The translations under genes were made by a program, and so were the position numbers. Positions 20,066 to 30,815 of a DNA stretch of 64,000 bases are shown here, piece after piece. A model generated the notes under the pieces. It was not told the DNA's origin, searched no databases, and worked only from the letters and a program-made list of their open reading frames with translations. The DNA is taken from NCBI RefSeq assembly GCF_963678635.1, contig NC_087062.1, forward strand, positions 91,675,845 to 91,739,844, in the 5' to 3' direction. Positions within the stretch are counted from its first letter, which is position 1. Each line of letters starts with the position of its first letter. This stretch comes from Symsagittifera roscoffensis (taxonomy: Eukaryota > Xenacoelomorpha > Acoela > Convolutidae).

Positions 20066-20882
20066 AATTTTCAAATGTTTAAAACCACTTATTGTTCCGA
20101 CATTGCAAATGGGGAGGAACTTTGTATTCGGTTGTGTTTTAGTTTTTATCCAAGCCAAATCAGGCACCACAAATAATCATCGAACTGGGTTGGGTGATAT
20201 TTCATATTGAAGCCCTTTCAGTCGTGATTCGAACTACATTTACGAATGTCTAAAAAAACCCTAGGTAGAGAAAACCGGTTTAATATTTTAATATTTCGTT
20301 TTTTTTTGTCTTATTACGACCAAATAAAGTCAAGATATTTTGATAAATTGGTCATTTAAGCTTAAAGCAACTTGTTTTTCCAAATGGAAACTAGTTTTGA
20401 AGGCTATATTTGTCTCTTCCCAGAAAACATTTTTTATCCATTTATTGTTTGATATTTTTTTCGAAGACCACTGACGCCGATTATGCCCAATTTACAAACT
20501 CATTACTCGTGTGTATAGTTTTTTCATCACACTACATAGAAAACTTATTTAAACTTATTAAACTTATTAAATAGATTTAAGGTCATATGTTTCTACGAGG
20601 TAGCCGGGGTTGCCTCATATTTCAATGATCCACATTATTGGTGCAAGTTCTCTATATCACGCCCTTCACCCGAAGAACAGTGACGATCAAGAACTCATCC
20701 AACTAGCTGACCAATTGCGAAAATACAACGATTGCAACCTGTCCGCTCTTCTAAGCAAAAAGCGAAAACAGAAACCATCAAAAAAGCAACGCGAGAAGCA
20801 ACGGGAAGCGAAACAACAACGGCTAGAAGGAGAATCCCGCTGAATAGGTTAGTAGTGGTAGTAGTAGAAGCCTGGGCACAAA
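20066..20882. other. flanking DNA between element 1 and the CR1-like element
   Basis: AT-rich DNA without a recognised gene. One 72-codon open frame from an ATG at 20625 to 20843 has a Lys/Gln/Arg-rich tail, resembles nothing I know, and may be chance or part of the 5' end of the downstream non-LTR element. The true 5' end of that element cannot be fixed here. Confidence 0.4.
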
Positions 20883-20920
20883 ATTATTGTCCCAGTCTTA
20901 AACAACTGTACACAAACAAA

Positions 20921-21088
20921 GAACTGGACTTCATTGTCCCGGTTTTTACGTTGGTACTTTGTTATATCCTCTTAAGAACTGGACTTCAATGTCCCGGTCT
21001 TTTCTCCCCAATTTAAGAACTGGACTTTGTTGTCCCGGTCTTATACCCCCTGACTAAGAACTGGACTTTGTTGTCCAGGTCTTAGACT
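20921..21088 (+). repeat. four-copy tandem repeat in the CR1-like 5' region
   Basis: The string AAGAACTGGACTT followed by TTGTCCCGGTC or close variants occurs at about 20920, 20974, 21016 and 21057, with units of about 41-53 bp. A partial further copy lies near 20886. Promoter-bearing tandem repeats are common in 5' regions of non-LTR elements, but no function is shown. Confidence 0.8.
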
Positions 21089-21204
21089 CTAAGACTTATC
21101 CTATCTCTATCTCTATTACTACTTCGATCTAGTATTTGTTCTATAAGTATATCACATCATCTCAAGAAAACACCCTTAAAACCTACAAGCGAACATTAAT
21201 CAAA

Positions 21205-21831
21205 ATGCGAGAAAACTGCAACAGCTGTAACAGAAAACTCAAAATGGGACCTAAGTTCTCATGTTATACATGTGACAAGGTCCTACATCTATCCCCTGAA
21301 TGCACTAGGTTCACTAACGATGAAGTCAAAGTCCTCATCAAACTGAATGATAACCTCCTCCATATCTGCAATGACTGCAAACTCAAACGTGACGATCTTG
21401 TCAAAAACAAAACTACAACAAGTAACAAACTTGACGAACAACTTGATAACCTGCAACTACAAATGAAGGTTCTCACCGAAAAAATGGAGCAATCCAGCAC
21501 TGTCATCACTCAAGTACAAGCCGATATGAAAACACTTAAAGAAAAACCCAACAATTTCCGAGCAGCCGTGGGAAACGTAAGCCCAGGAAGAGTGGTTAAT
21601 TCGCCAACTGTACCAAAAGCTCAACTTGGTATCCGAATACGCGGTGTTCCCGAAAGCAAAGAAAAAAGCGACATTGAACGAATGCAAGAAGATCTGGGGA
21701 CAATCGACAGAATACTTGCATTCCTCCAAATTGACGACCGAAAATTATCCAAGGCAACTCGGATTGGAAAATTCAATCCCGATAAGGGGCCTCGTACCCT
21801 GCTGTTCAACACCGAGAGTAGCATAAGTTAA
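21205..21831 (+). CDS. ORF1 of the CR1-like element (PHD-like zinc finger, coiled coil)
   Basis: From an ATG at 21205 the frame encodes a Cys/His cluster (CNSCNRKL, CYTCDKVLHL, ICNDC) resembling the PHD finger described for CR1-like ORF1 proteins. A predicted coiled coil follows (around residues 80-125), then the start of an RNA-binding-like region. The frame stops at 21831, but the next 290 bp continue the protein in other frames up to about 22120, so ORF1 is frameshifted. In such elements ORF1p binds RNA and acts as a chaperone. Confidence 0.78.
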   Translation: MRENCNSCNRKLKMGPKFSCYTCDKVLHLSPECTRFTNDEVKVLIKLNDNLLHICNDCKLKRDDLVKNKTTTSNKLDEQLDNLQLQMKVLTEKMEQSSTVITQVQADMKTLKEKPNNFRAAVGNVSPGRVVNSPTVPKAQLGIRIRGVPESKEKSDIERMQEDLGTIDRILAFLQIDDRKLSKATRIGKFNPDKGPRTLLFNTESSIS

Positions 21832-22130
21832 AATTTGATCCTAAAATCGACTTCCAAACTAAAAGACTTCTCGGAACTTCGGGTCTTGATCAGTCCCGAG
21901 TTATCCAAGGCGGATGCCGAAAAGGAAAACAATTTAACAATTGTCTCAAGAAAAGGAGGGAACTGATAGGAAAAAATCACGACCCGAGCAAGATAAAAAT
22001 CAGAAATCTTAAACTAGAATTGAAAGAAAACGAAAAATGGATTGTTTACGAAGAAAGTAAAACTTCCCAGGAAACCGATAATAATGCAGACCAAGCTGGT
22101 GATGTTGCCATTACCGGATGACTAGGACCG

Positions 22131-23015
22131 ATGAAAATGTTGACATTCAACACCAGAAGTATCCTGGATATAAACAGGAGAATGAAATTGTCAAACGCAA
22201 TAGCAAACTCAGAATACAATATTATCTGTCTCTGTGAAACCTGGCTCACAAAAGACGTAACAACTGCCTCGCTCTTCCTAGAGAACTATCAAGTATATCG
22301 CAATGACCGAGAAACATCAGATAACAGAAAAACAAAGCACGGTGGTGTACTCATTGCCATCAAAAATGAAATCTCACATGTCTTACATTCCATTGAGAGT
22401 CTCAAGTCTGATTATCTCTTCATAGAAATACATTCCAATAAAAGATCAATTATCTTAAGCTGTGTTTATAATGCACCCACTCCTAGCACATACCAATGGT
22501 CCACTGAAAGTTTCTTAACTTTGATGAATGAAATGGCAAATCTCAAACTAGCCAACAAAAATGACCTCTGTGACTTAATACTCACCGGTGACATCAACTT
22601 CTCACAAACATACTGGGAAGCACTCTCCTCATCTGACATATACGAGAGTCAACTACTGGACAAATTAGTTGAACTAAATCTTTCACAACATGCACCAACC
22701 CAACTAGACGTGCTGCTTTGCGACAATCCAGAATTAATTTCACAATGTCAAATCGACAGGAATATTCGAGATAAACTAACTAGTCAGTTTTCTGACCACA
22801 AACCACTCTGCACCACAATTGCCGCCTTTAGCTGCATTAACCTTCAAAAAATAACAAATCATCGATATGCTTTCAAACGAGCAGACTGGGACAGCTTAAA
22901 TTCATCAATAGAAACTGAACCGTTTATCCCGTACTGCTACAGTAACGTGAACGAAATTATCCGACAATGGTACGAATGGCTGTGGGAAAAAATCGAAAAC
23001 TTGTACCTAGAATAA
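22131..23015 (+). CDS. ORF2 N-terminal part: AP-type endonuclease of the CR1-like element
   Basis: Starts at an ATG at 22131, just past the ORF1 end. Nuclease motifs are in order: NTRSI near the start, LCETWL, KHGGVLIAIK, ILTGDINF and FSDHKPL, which match the catalytic layout of APE-type endonucleases that nick the target for reverse transcription. The frame ends at 23015, where an indel near 22990-23000 moves the protein into the next frame. Confidence 0.85.
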   Translation: MKMLTFNTRSILDINRRMKLSNAIANSEYNIICLCETWLTKDVTTASLFLENYQVYRNDRETSDNRKTKHGGVLIAIKNEISHVLHSIESLKSDYLFIEIHSNKRSIILSCVYNAPTPSTYQWSTESFLTLMNEMANLKLANKNDLCDLILTGDINFSQTYWEALSSSDIYESQLLDKLVELNLSQHAPTQLDVLLCDNPELISQCQIDRNIRDKLTSQFSDHKPLCTTIAAFSCINLQKITNHRYAFKRADWDSLNSSIETEPFIPYCYSNVNEIIRQWYEWLWEKIENLYLE

Positions 23016-24971
23016 CTGAGCATCGATCAAGGTTACAACCCTGGATCACGCCAGCCACCTCCCACCTCATCAAAAAACTTCAAACAATGAAAAGAAAACC
23101 AAAACAAGGTCTCGAAAGACTATTAAAGATCAAAAAACTTGAAAAAGATATTCAAAGGTTTTCCGAAGATGACCTAGCGGAATTTGAAAAAACCGTCCTA
23201 GAAGAAAGAACTTTCAGCAAAATTCAAAAATACCTTAAATGCATACGCAAGACCCCAACAATTCCTTCGACGGTCAAATACGGAAACACTGAATCATCAA
23301 ATGAAAGAGAAAAATGTGAATTATTCAATGACTATTTCGTCAGCGTGTTTGGCACAAAAGAACATCAAACCGGTATCCTCTTTCCAAAAAGTGAGTTGAA
23401 TAGATTTATTGTTAACCAAAGTCAAGTTAGCGAAAAAATGAGGCAACTTAATGTCAATAAATCAATGGGACACGACAACATTGGCAATCTCATTTTGAAA
23501 TCATGTCACAAAACTCTAAGCAAATCACTTACCCTTATATTTCAAACCTGCCTTAACAAAGGAATTTTTCCTGAAATATGGAAAATTAGTGAAGTAACCC
23601 CTGTTTTCAAGGAAGGAAGTAAAACCGATGTCAGTTGCTATAGACCAATCAGCCTACTCTGCTGCTGCTCAAAATTGCTTGAAAAAATAATATTTGACAA
23701 ACTCTATACTAAAGTGAAATAGAGATTACATGAAAGTCAACATAGATTTCGAAAACGTAGATCCGCCACAATTCAACTTCTTCTATTTCTTGACCGAATA
23801 TACGAATTTAACGATCAACAGGATTTACAAGAACTTGCAGTTCTATACTTGGATTTTGCCAAGGCATTCGACACTGTACCTCATGATATTCTGCTTACGA
23901 AGATCAAAATTTTTGGAATTGGCGGGAAATTGCTGTCACTGATATATTAATACCTCAACAACAGAAAGCAATGCGTTAAGATTGAAGACTGTAGCTCAAC
24001 CCTAAAAGAAGTCACCAGCGGAGTTCCGCAAGGTTCAATTCTGGGACCGCTGCTGTTCTTACTTTTCATAAACGATCTACCTGAAACCATGAATGACACA
24101 GACAGTTTTGGGTACGCAGATGACTTTAAGGTTATTATACTAAATCAAACTTCCCATGACACTGCAATTGTTAAAATAGAGAAATGGCTACATGAAAACA
24201 AAATGCAATCCAACATCAAAAAATCAACGCTCCTCGGCATCAAAGTTGATTTAAAAGCTAGTCTCCTGAACAAAAATCTTTCCTCAGTAAACTCACAGCG
24301 TGACCTAGGACTGATTGTGTCCAACAAGCTCACATGGAACGAAAATTGCTCTCGTCGGACATCCAAAGCAATTAGTGCTCTCTTCCAGATTAAACGAAGT
24401 CTGACTATGAAAAGCAGTATGACCGCCAGGCTTAACGCATTTACTGGGTATCTAGTACCCATAGTAACATACGCATCCCAAGCATGGACTCCTAGCAGAT
24501 CGAACATGGAACAACTCGAACGAGTTCAAAAGTTAGCAACAAAAATGGATTTTGGGGACAAGCAAAACTTATACTGAAAGACTGAAGGACCTGAACCTTC
24601 TTCCTGTGAACCTATACATGGAAATGCACGACATTTTAATACTAATAGCCCTGCTTGAAAATCGTTACGATGTAGAAATAGAGCGAACACCATCTGAATC
24701 ATGCAAAATCACCCGACAGTCATCAAGAGGCGAATTTCAAATCCCAAAAAGCCGCTTGCAAAGAACGGACGACAATTTTTTCAGACGAGTGAAACATCTA
24801 TACAACTGTCTTATCCGAGCCTGCCCAATTTTTAGCCTTAGACCAAGCAAAGCGACTCTGACCTACATATACCAGAAATACTTCAAAAAAATGTACAGTG
24901 AAGTCAACAAATGTACATGGAAACTCTTATGCAGATGTGGAAACTGCAATGTTTACAACAAACTGAGATAA
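22967..24971 (+). pseudogene. ORF2 reverse transcriptase part, frameshifted
   Basis: The RT is spread over several frames: 22967-23722 (linker and fingers, YRPISLLCCCSKLLEK), about 23740-23950 (YLDFAKAFDTVPHD), about 23950-24110 (SGVPQGSILGPLLFLLFIND) and 24089-24577 (FGYADDFK, the catalytic motif). The C-terminal region continues at 24552-24971 and ends in a Cys-containing tail. At least three frameshifts and an in-frame stop (around 23948) inactivate it. The motif set is that of CR1/jockey-type reverse transcriptases. Confidence 0.85.
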
Positions 24972-25028
24972 AACATGGACTGTAAAAGGGGTGAAATTCC
25001 CTAGAGCTAATGCTCTGAAGCATATTCT

Positions 25029-25050
25029 TCTACTACTACTACTACTACTA
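25029..25050 (+). repeat. (CTA)n microsatellite near the 3' end of the CR1-like element
   Basis: About seven CTA units; the copy at 27367-27397 has ten or so. Both are followed by the same 35-40 bases ending TAATAAATTAC. Short microsatellite tails are typical of CR1-type 3' ends, so the shared bases after the run are either the true 3' end or carried-along flank. Confidence 0.75.
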
Positions 25051-25274
25051 AAAAACTACTCTAATTTCAGTACTTAATAAATTACGGAACTTTTTTTGTA
25101 GTTTTTATATGGTCGGAACAATCTCTGCTACGTACACAGCAACCGAGTATCCGTCTTAGGTTTCTTTATGTTCAGCTATGATGGACGAGTACGCAAAAAC
25201 TAAAAAGATCCTTTATCATTATGGGCGATCACTTGCGACACAACGCAAGAGTAGTAGTATTTACCAAAAAAATT

Positions 25275-26205
25275 GTGTTCATTCGCCCGAAGTGCATACC
25301 GACGGAAAAAAAGCTAGGTTCTAAAAGGACTGGCTAGCGTCTAAACACAGCTCTACATGCTTTTCACCGTCGATGCCAAAACCAGTTCTTTTGGTGGTCT
25401 TTCTAACATCGGGTCGACAAAAACGTTACTGTTTCCGGCTTCGATCAGAAGGCTCTAATTAACTGAATTACATGCAAAAATAGTGAGCTCATGGCTGGGG
25501 TCTCAGTATCCCCAGACCACGAGGTCACTCCTAAAAACAGGGCTACTAGTTATTTATTATATTACTATTGTTTTTGTTCAGTAGATAAAATCATCATCTC
25601 CATCGAAGATGGATCAACCCTTTCCCTCAACTCCTAATTTCTCATTATCTGACAACGAATTTAGATGATTTTAATTTAATTCAGGACATCTCCAGGAAGC
25701 TAAAAGTTTGTAAAATACAGTTTTGGTTCTCCTCCCGAGACCCCTCCGGATTCTGGAATCCGGGGAAATAACGTCCATATTTCTTCCAGGAAGGCTGGAC
25801 ACGCAGTCCCAACACCCTTCCTTTTTCTCGAGATTCGCGTTGAAACGGTTGTAGCGGCACAATCGTTACAACTCGGAATTGTTGTCTGTCACAATAATCT
25901 TCTTAGCGTTCGTGTTTCTCGTCTGACACTTATCTGTCTAATTTTACGTTGTTCTCGTTGAGAATACTGTTTTTGTTGTGTTTTTGCCGTTTCAGTTGGT
26001 GCGAAATTTCGACATTGTCCCGTGTCTTTCTTTCTGAACGATTTTTTAAAAATTAATATGATACTCCAAATTAACCCTTCCGTGTTCGTCGAAATGGACG
26101 ATTAAGACTTCTAATTCGTTGAAACCGTCAATCTACGCACACCGATGTCACAATAAAAATTCGAATTCGATTTTGCATATCCGTACATTCTGGTCGAATG
26201 TCACA
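25275..26205 (-). repeat. LTR related to element 1, probably the 3' LTR of element 3
   Basis: About 930 bp aligning along its length with 3781-4711, with clearly more divergence. In sense orientation it starts TGTGACATTCG and ends near CGAATGAACA. It is followed at 26206-26330 by the same 3' internal sequence seen after the element 1 LTR (4712-4834). With the nested insertion of element 2 taken out, this connects to 49467 onwards. The left end is uncertain by a few bases. Confidence 0.8.
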
Positions 26206-26406
26206 TACTCTCCGGACAGCCCGGTCAATGTCCTCATTGAGTCTCGTAGTCTTCCTAAAAATGGTACAGTGTCATCGAACATAATTTACAAAATGCATGA
26301 AATCACTTTTATCCACTTCATATCGACTCATGTGCCAGTCGGTCATATCTGGAAGTTTGACCTTGAGGAACACGAAACATGTGGTTTTGGAATGAAGTTT
26401 AATTTT
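25692..26406. repeat. 715-bp direct repeat, copy A1
   Basis: Matches 27431-28145 base for base in length with roughly ten differences (98-99 percent). It contains the second half of the LTR (to 26205), 125 bp of element 3 3' internal sequence (26206-26330) and the first 76 bp of the element 2 5' LTR (26331-26406). Because it includes the element 2 junction, the duplication happened after element 2 inserted. Confidence 0.9.
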
Positions 26407-27430
26407 AAACGATCTACCTGAAACCATGAATGACACACACAGTTTTGGGTACGCAGATGACTTTAAGGTTATTATACTAAATCAAACTTCCCTTGACACT
26501 GCAATTCTGAAAATAGAGAAATGGCTACATGAAAACAAAATGCAACCCAACATCAAAAAATCAACGCTCCTCGGCATCAAAGTTGATTTAAGAGCTAGTC
26601 TCCTGAACAAAAATGTTTCCTCAGTAAACTCACAGCGTGACCTAGGACTGATTGTGTCCAACAAGCTCACATGGAACGAAAATTGCTCTCGTCGGACATC
26701 CAAAGCAATTAGTGCTCTCTTTCAGATTAAACGAAATCTGACTATGAAAAGCAGTATGACCACCAGGCTTAACGCATTTACTGGGTATGTAGTACCCATA
26801 GTAACATACGCATCCCAAGCATGGACTCCTAGCAGATCGAACATGGAACAACTCGAACGAGTTCAAAAGTTAGCAACAAAAATGGATTTCGGGGACAAGC
26901 AAAACTTATACTGAAAGACTGAAGGACCTGAACCTTCTTCCTGTGAACCTATACATGGAAATGCACGACATTTTAATACAAATAGCCCTGCTTGAAAATC
27001 GTTACGATGTAGAAATAGAACGAACACCATCTGAATCATGCAAAATCACCCGACAGTCATCAAGAGGCGAATTTCAAATCCCAAAAAGCCGCTTGCAAAG
27101 AACGGACGACAATTTTTTCAGACGAGTGAAACATCTATACAACTGTCTTATCCGAGCCTGACCAACTTTTAGCCTTAGACCAAGCAAAGCGACCCTGACC
27201 TACATATACCAGAAATACTTCAAAAAAATGTACAGTGAAGTCAACAAATGTACATGGAAACTCTTATGCAGATGTGGAAACTGCAATGTTTACAACAAAC
27301 TGAGATAAAACATGGACTGTAAAAGGGTTGAAATTCGCTAGAGCTATTGCTCTGAAGCCTATTCTTCTACTACTACTACTACTACTACTACTACTAAAAA
27401 ACTACTCTAATTTCAGTACTTAATAAATTA
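26407..27430 (+). mobile_element. 1-kb 3' fragment of the CR1-like element between the 715-bp repeats
   Basis: Nearly identical to 24070-25085, including the FGYADDFK frame (26426-26914), the broken C-terminal frame (26943-27161), the longer (CTA)n tract and the bases after it up to AATTAC. It starts within the RT domain, so it is 5' truncated. An exact 715-bp duplication flanks it on both sides, which looks like a giant target-site duplication or a templated repair product. Confidence 0.88.
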
Positions 27431-28069
27431 CCAGGAAGCTAAAAGTTTGTAAGATACAGTTTTGGTTCTCCTCCCGAGACCAGTCCGGATTCTGGAATCC
27501 GGGGAAATAACGTCCTTATTTCTTCCAGGAAGGCTGGACACGCAGTCCCAACACCCTTCCTTTTTCTCGGGATTCGCGTTGAAACGGTTGTAGCGGCACA
27601 ATCGTTACAACTCGGAATTGTTGTCTGTCACAATAATCTTCTTAGCGTTCGTGTTTCTCGTCTGACACTTATCTGTCTAATTTTACGTTGTTCTCGTTGA
27701 GAATACTGTTTTTGTTGTGTTTTTGCCGTTTCAGTTGGTGCGAAATTTCGACGTTGTCCCGTGTCTTTCTTTCTGAACGATTTTTTAAAAACTAATATGA
27801 TACTCCAAATTAACCCTTCCGTGTTCGTCGAAATGGACGATTAAGACCTCTAATTCGTTGAAACCGTTAATCTACGCACACCGATGTCACAATAAAAATT
27901 CGAATTCGATTTTGCATATCCGTACATTCTGGTCGAATGTCACATACTCTCCGGACAGCCCGGTCAATGTCCTCATTGAGTCTCGTAGTCTTCCTAAAAA
28001 TGGTACAGTGTCATCGAACATAATTTACAAAATGCATGAAATCACTTTTATCCACTTCATATTGACTCA
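27431..28069 (-). repeat. partial LTR (27431-27944) plus element 3 internal sequence, repeat copy A2
   Basis: This is the second copy of the 715-bp repeat up to the element 2 boundary. It carries the promoter-side half of the LTR and 125 bp of 3' internal sequence of element 3, ending ...GACTCA at 28069. There the element 2 LTR begins, and the continuation of element 3 is found at 49467. Confidence 0.85.
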
Positions 28070-28966
28070 TGTGCCAGTCGGTCATATCTGGAAGTTTGAC
28101 CTTGAGGAACACGAAACATGTGGTTTTGGAATGAAGTTTAATTTTTCAAAAATTCGAATGGAGCCTGTCATGCTCAGTTTTATCGCGACAACTGAAAACA
28201 TCAAATATAAAATCAGAACAACCGAATTACAATTGCGGGAAAGTTGTCAAATAAAGACAGTGGGAAATTGCTATTTGCAATTTCCGTCGTAGAAAACGAG
28301 AGTAGAGCTGTCCTATCTGATATAGGAGACAGAACAATCACAAGAGCAAATCGAAACCCAACTGAACCAGAGGGAACCTTCAATGGAAAGGCAGACAACT
28401 GAAGTCTCCCAATGGTTCAGATCCAAAACTACAATCTCAAGTTAATACTCATTTCCTTTGATTGGAATTTACTGATAGCAAACTTCTTGAGTTACATTCA
28501 ATTATATTTATGCTAGAGTTACTAATTAGCTTAATTACTCTGATTCTCAAGTGTGCTGCTATGTAAGTACCTAATTTAATTTTCTCGAGTGTATTTTGGG
28601 ATAAGTTTGTTGAGATAAGGCGAGTTTTAGGTTGATTCATCTCAAATGGATCAAAGTTCCACTGTCCAATAAAAAGTAACTTAACGGATTGTTCCGACCC
28701 TGTTTTTAACGGCGTTCGTGTATTTTGGGTAATTTGAGACCTAAATATGGGGACGTTCTTATTTTCTAGAGTGGGGGGGGGGGTATTTTGGTAGTGACCT
28801 TTAAGCTGTAACGGGTTCTAGTCTCATGTCGCAAGCGAACCGAATTGGCTTCGACCGTTCTTGAGGTAGAAAAACACAAGAGATAGTGTCCCTGACTCTT
28901 GAGCCAATGGTTATAGGGCCTATTTTTCTTAAGCCTCATGTGTGACTGCAGTAGACGAATGTTACA
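28070..28966 (+). repeat. 5' LTR of element 2
   Basis: Begins TGTGCCAGTCG and ends CGAATGTTACA, imperfect inverted termini that also resemble those of element 1. From 28099 on it matches the 3' LTR. Its first 29 bp have no counterpart there. It includes a G run at about 28771-28782, longer in the 3' LTR. Confidence 0.82.
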
Positions 28967-28977
28967 TAGTGTTTTTA

Positions 28978-28992
28978 TGGCGCTCCTGGGTG
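28978..28992 (+). promoter_or_regulatory. primer binding site of element 2
   Basis: TGGCGCTCCTGGGTG, identical to the site in element 1 although the leaders around it are otherwise unrelated. It starts 11 bases after the LTR end, and a GTTTTTA string precedes it in both elements. Such conservation against a diverged background supports the primer role. Confidence 0.78.
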
Positions 28993-29409
28993 TTTACGAC
29001 ATCAAGACTACGGAGTCGAACCCACTTGACACAGCTCCGGGCTACATGCCCATTCTAGAGTACCGGTGGTACGGTTCAGCGGGAACGTGTAAGCCTTCCG
29101 GTTGTACCGTGATAGCTTTTTAAGAAAACTTGAGAAAACTTCCTAGTATGCTCTTCGAACGAGGCTTAGCTAACCGAGTAAGAGGGGGTAACTAAGGGGA
29201 CAAAAACACGAGCAAAAAGACAAAAAGCGAAACAAAAACAAGAAAAAGAATAGAAAAAGGAACAAAAACCATAATAGTATACCCATACTGTTTTATAAGA
29301 CCGATCGTTTCGATCAACCTAGCAATTTAATCCAGTGACCTCAATAAGGTGCCCAAGTGGGGGGCGTTGTTAAAGGTTTTCAGATAGCTTGCAACTTAGC
29401 TGGACAACT

Positions 29410-29600
29410 AGGAGACTTGACTGGAAGAGGTGACCAGCCGAGTGGGAAAGTTGTTCACAAGGATTGAGCTGAAGCACTAGGAGACTTGACTGGAAGAGGT
29501 GACCAACCGAGTGGGAAAGTGGTTCTCAAGGATCGAGCTGAACCGCTAGGAGACTTGACTGGAAGAGGTGACCAGCTAAGTGGGAAGGTGGTGCTGGTGT
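29410..29600 (+). repeat. three-copy tandem repeat in the element 2 leader
   Basis: The string CTAGGAGACTTGACTGGAAG begins copies near 29408, 29479 and 29547, giving units of about 70 bp that share GAGGTGACCA and GTGGGAAAG. Copies differ at a few positions. Confidence 0.85.
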
Positions 29601-30486
29601 CAAGTGAGGTCAAGGGGACAACCAGCACGGGACCGGTACAACAAGAAGAGGACGCGCAGGGGTGTTGTCAAGTTGGACAAACGGGTATCGTTAAAATCCA
29701 CATTACATTATAGGAAATAAGTGTAAAATTGGATAAGCGGAAACCCCATTGTTTTGAGGAAGTTTTTACTCAAGCAGGCCTGGAAACAGGTCTACGGTTT
29801 TCTCTCGAGAGGTTTAGCCCCCGGCGCTTAAGGGAATTTTCGGCTTAAGAGGGGGGCTAAAGAGGGGGGGCGTTAGACGGGGGGCTGGTTAGGTTAAAGG
29901 TTGGTGGTTGTAAAGTGTAAAAAGGGGGGACACATTAGAGTAACTAATTGTTCGGCATCGTCGATTTAGTTACATTAGATACTTACACGCGTTTGTGATA
30001 AGAAGCGGATATCCAAATTTAACATCGAATTAAGGTAGGTTCCTTGGTCGGATCGGTAGGGGGAACGGATATAGACAGTTTTTGTGAAGCCCTATAAGAT
30101 CGCTAGCAAGGGGGAGGAAAACGCGTGGCAATCGGGTACCAGACGTTTTTTCGGACAAAGGTTGACATCTGTCAGCTTTGAATTTTAGGTGGGTTCATCT
30201 CTCTGTTTTATAATTTTTCCTGTTTAAATTTTTACGTTTTAGTGAGAATTTGTTATTGGTATTTGAACGAACAGGGGATCACAAAATACCTGCGAAGAAG
30301 TTGGGTTTCAAATTGCCTGAAACAACGAAAGGGAGATAAATACAGGGGGTCAGTATTTGAAGCTTTTGGCCATTAAGATAGGATTTTTGGGAAAATTTTT
30401 ACTAGAGCTCAAGTGGTGGTACACGGTACAGTGGTTCAAGAGTCCCGACAGAGAAGAGGAAGAAATCCTACGATCCAGGCACTTGG

Positions 30487-30815
30487 TGACAAGTCTTGGG
30501 ACAGTACCGAAGAAGTCTTGGGACAGTGCAGTCTGGGGACGGTCTTGGAGCAGTGCAGTCTTGGGACAGTCTTGGGACGGTGCAGTCTTGGGACAGTCTT
30601 GGGCCAGAGCAGTCTTGGTACGGTCTTGGGACACTGGTCTTGGGACAGTGGTCTTGGGACAGTAGTCTTGGGACAGTGGTCTTGGGACAGTGGTCTTGGG
30701 ACAGCAGTCTTGGGACAGTGGTCTTGGGACAGTGGTCTTGGGACGCTAACAAGGAGTACTGGGACAGTACCGAATAGTCTTGGGACAGTAGAGAGAAAGC
30801 TTGGGACAGCACGAA
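30487..30815 (+). repeat. TCTTGGGACAGT minisatellite in the element 2 leader
   Basis: About twenty copies of a 13-17 bp unit built on TCTTGGGACAGT follow each other with small spacers over 330 bp, with the most regular copies at 30630-30745. The array yields open frames on both strands that encode only its own repeat. It occupies the same part of the element as the CCGGAGGGG motif cluster of element 1, though the motif differs. Confidence 0.9.

Larger units (their letters stand above)
20883..25085 (+). mobile_element. CR1-like non-LTR retrotransposon, decayed but nearly full-length
   Basis: Order: a repeat-bearing 5' region, ORF1 with a PHD-like zinc finger, ORF2 with AP endonuclease and reverse transcriptase, and a (CTA)n microsatellite near the 3' end. 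PHD-type fingers in ORF1 and an APE-type nuclease upstream of an FGYADD reverse transcriptase fit the CR1 group. ORF2 is broken by several frameshifts and stops, so the copy cannot move. The 5' boundary is uncertain. A 1-kb 3' part of the same family is repeated at 26407-27430. Confidence 0.85.

Noticed and set aside
20625-20843. 72-codon frame with basic tail upstream of the CR1-like element
   Set aside because: No homologue in the window and no recognisable domain; kept only as a remark in the flank description.
28449-28640. Minus-strand 63-codon frame repeated in both element 2 LTRs
   Set aside because: Repeated only because the LTRs are; no motif, and the LTR is regulatory DNA.
29190-29290. 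AAAAC/AAAAG-rich stretch as a poly(A) tail of a processed insert
   Set aside because: It is irregular, has no upstream transcript-like sequence and lies inside the element 2 leader.
30487-30815. CRISPR-like array
   Set aside because: Units are short, spacers are not unique and the genome is eukaryotic; it is a minisatellite.
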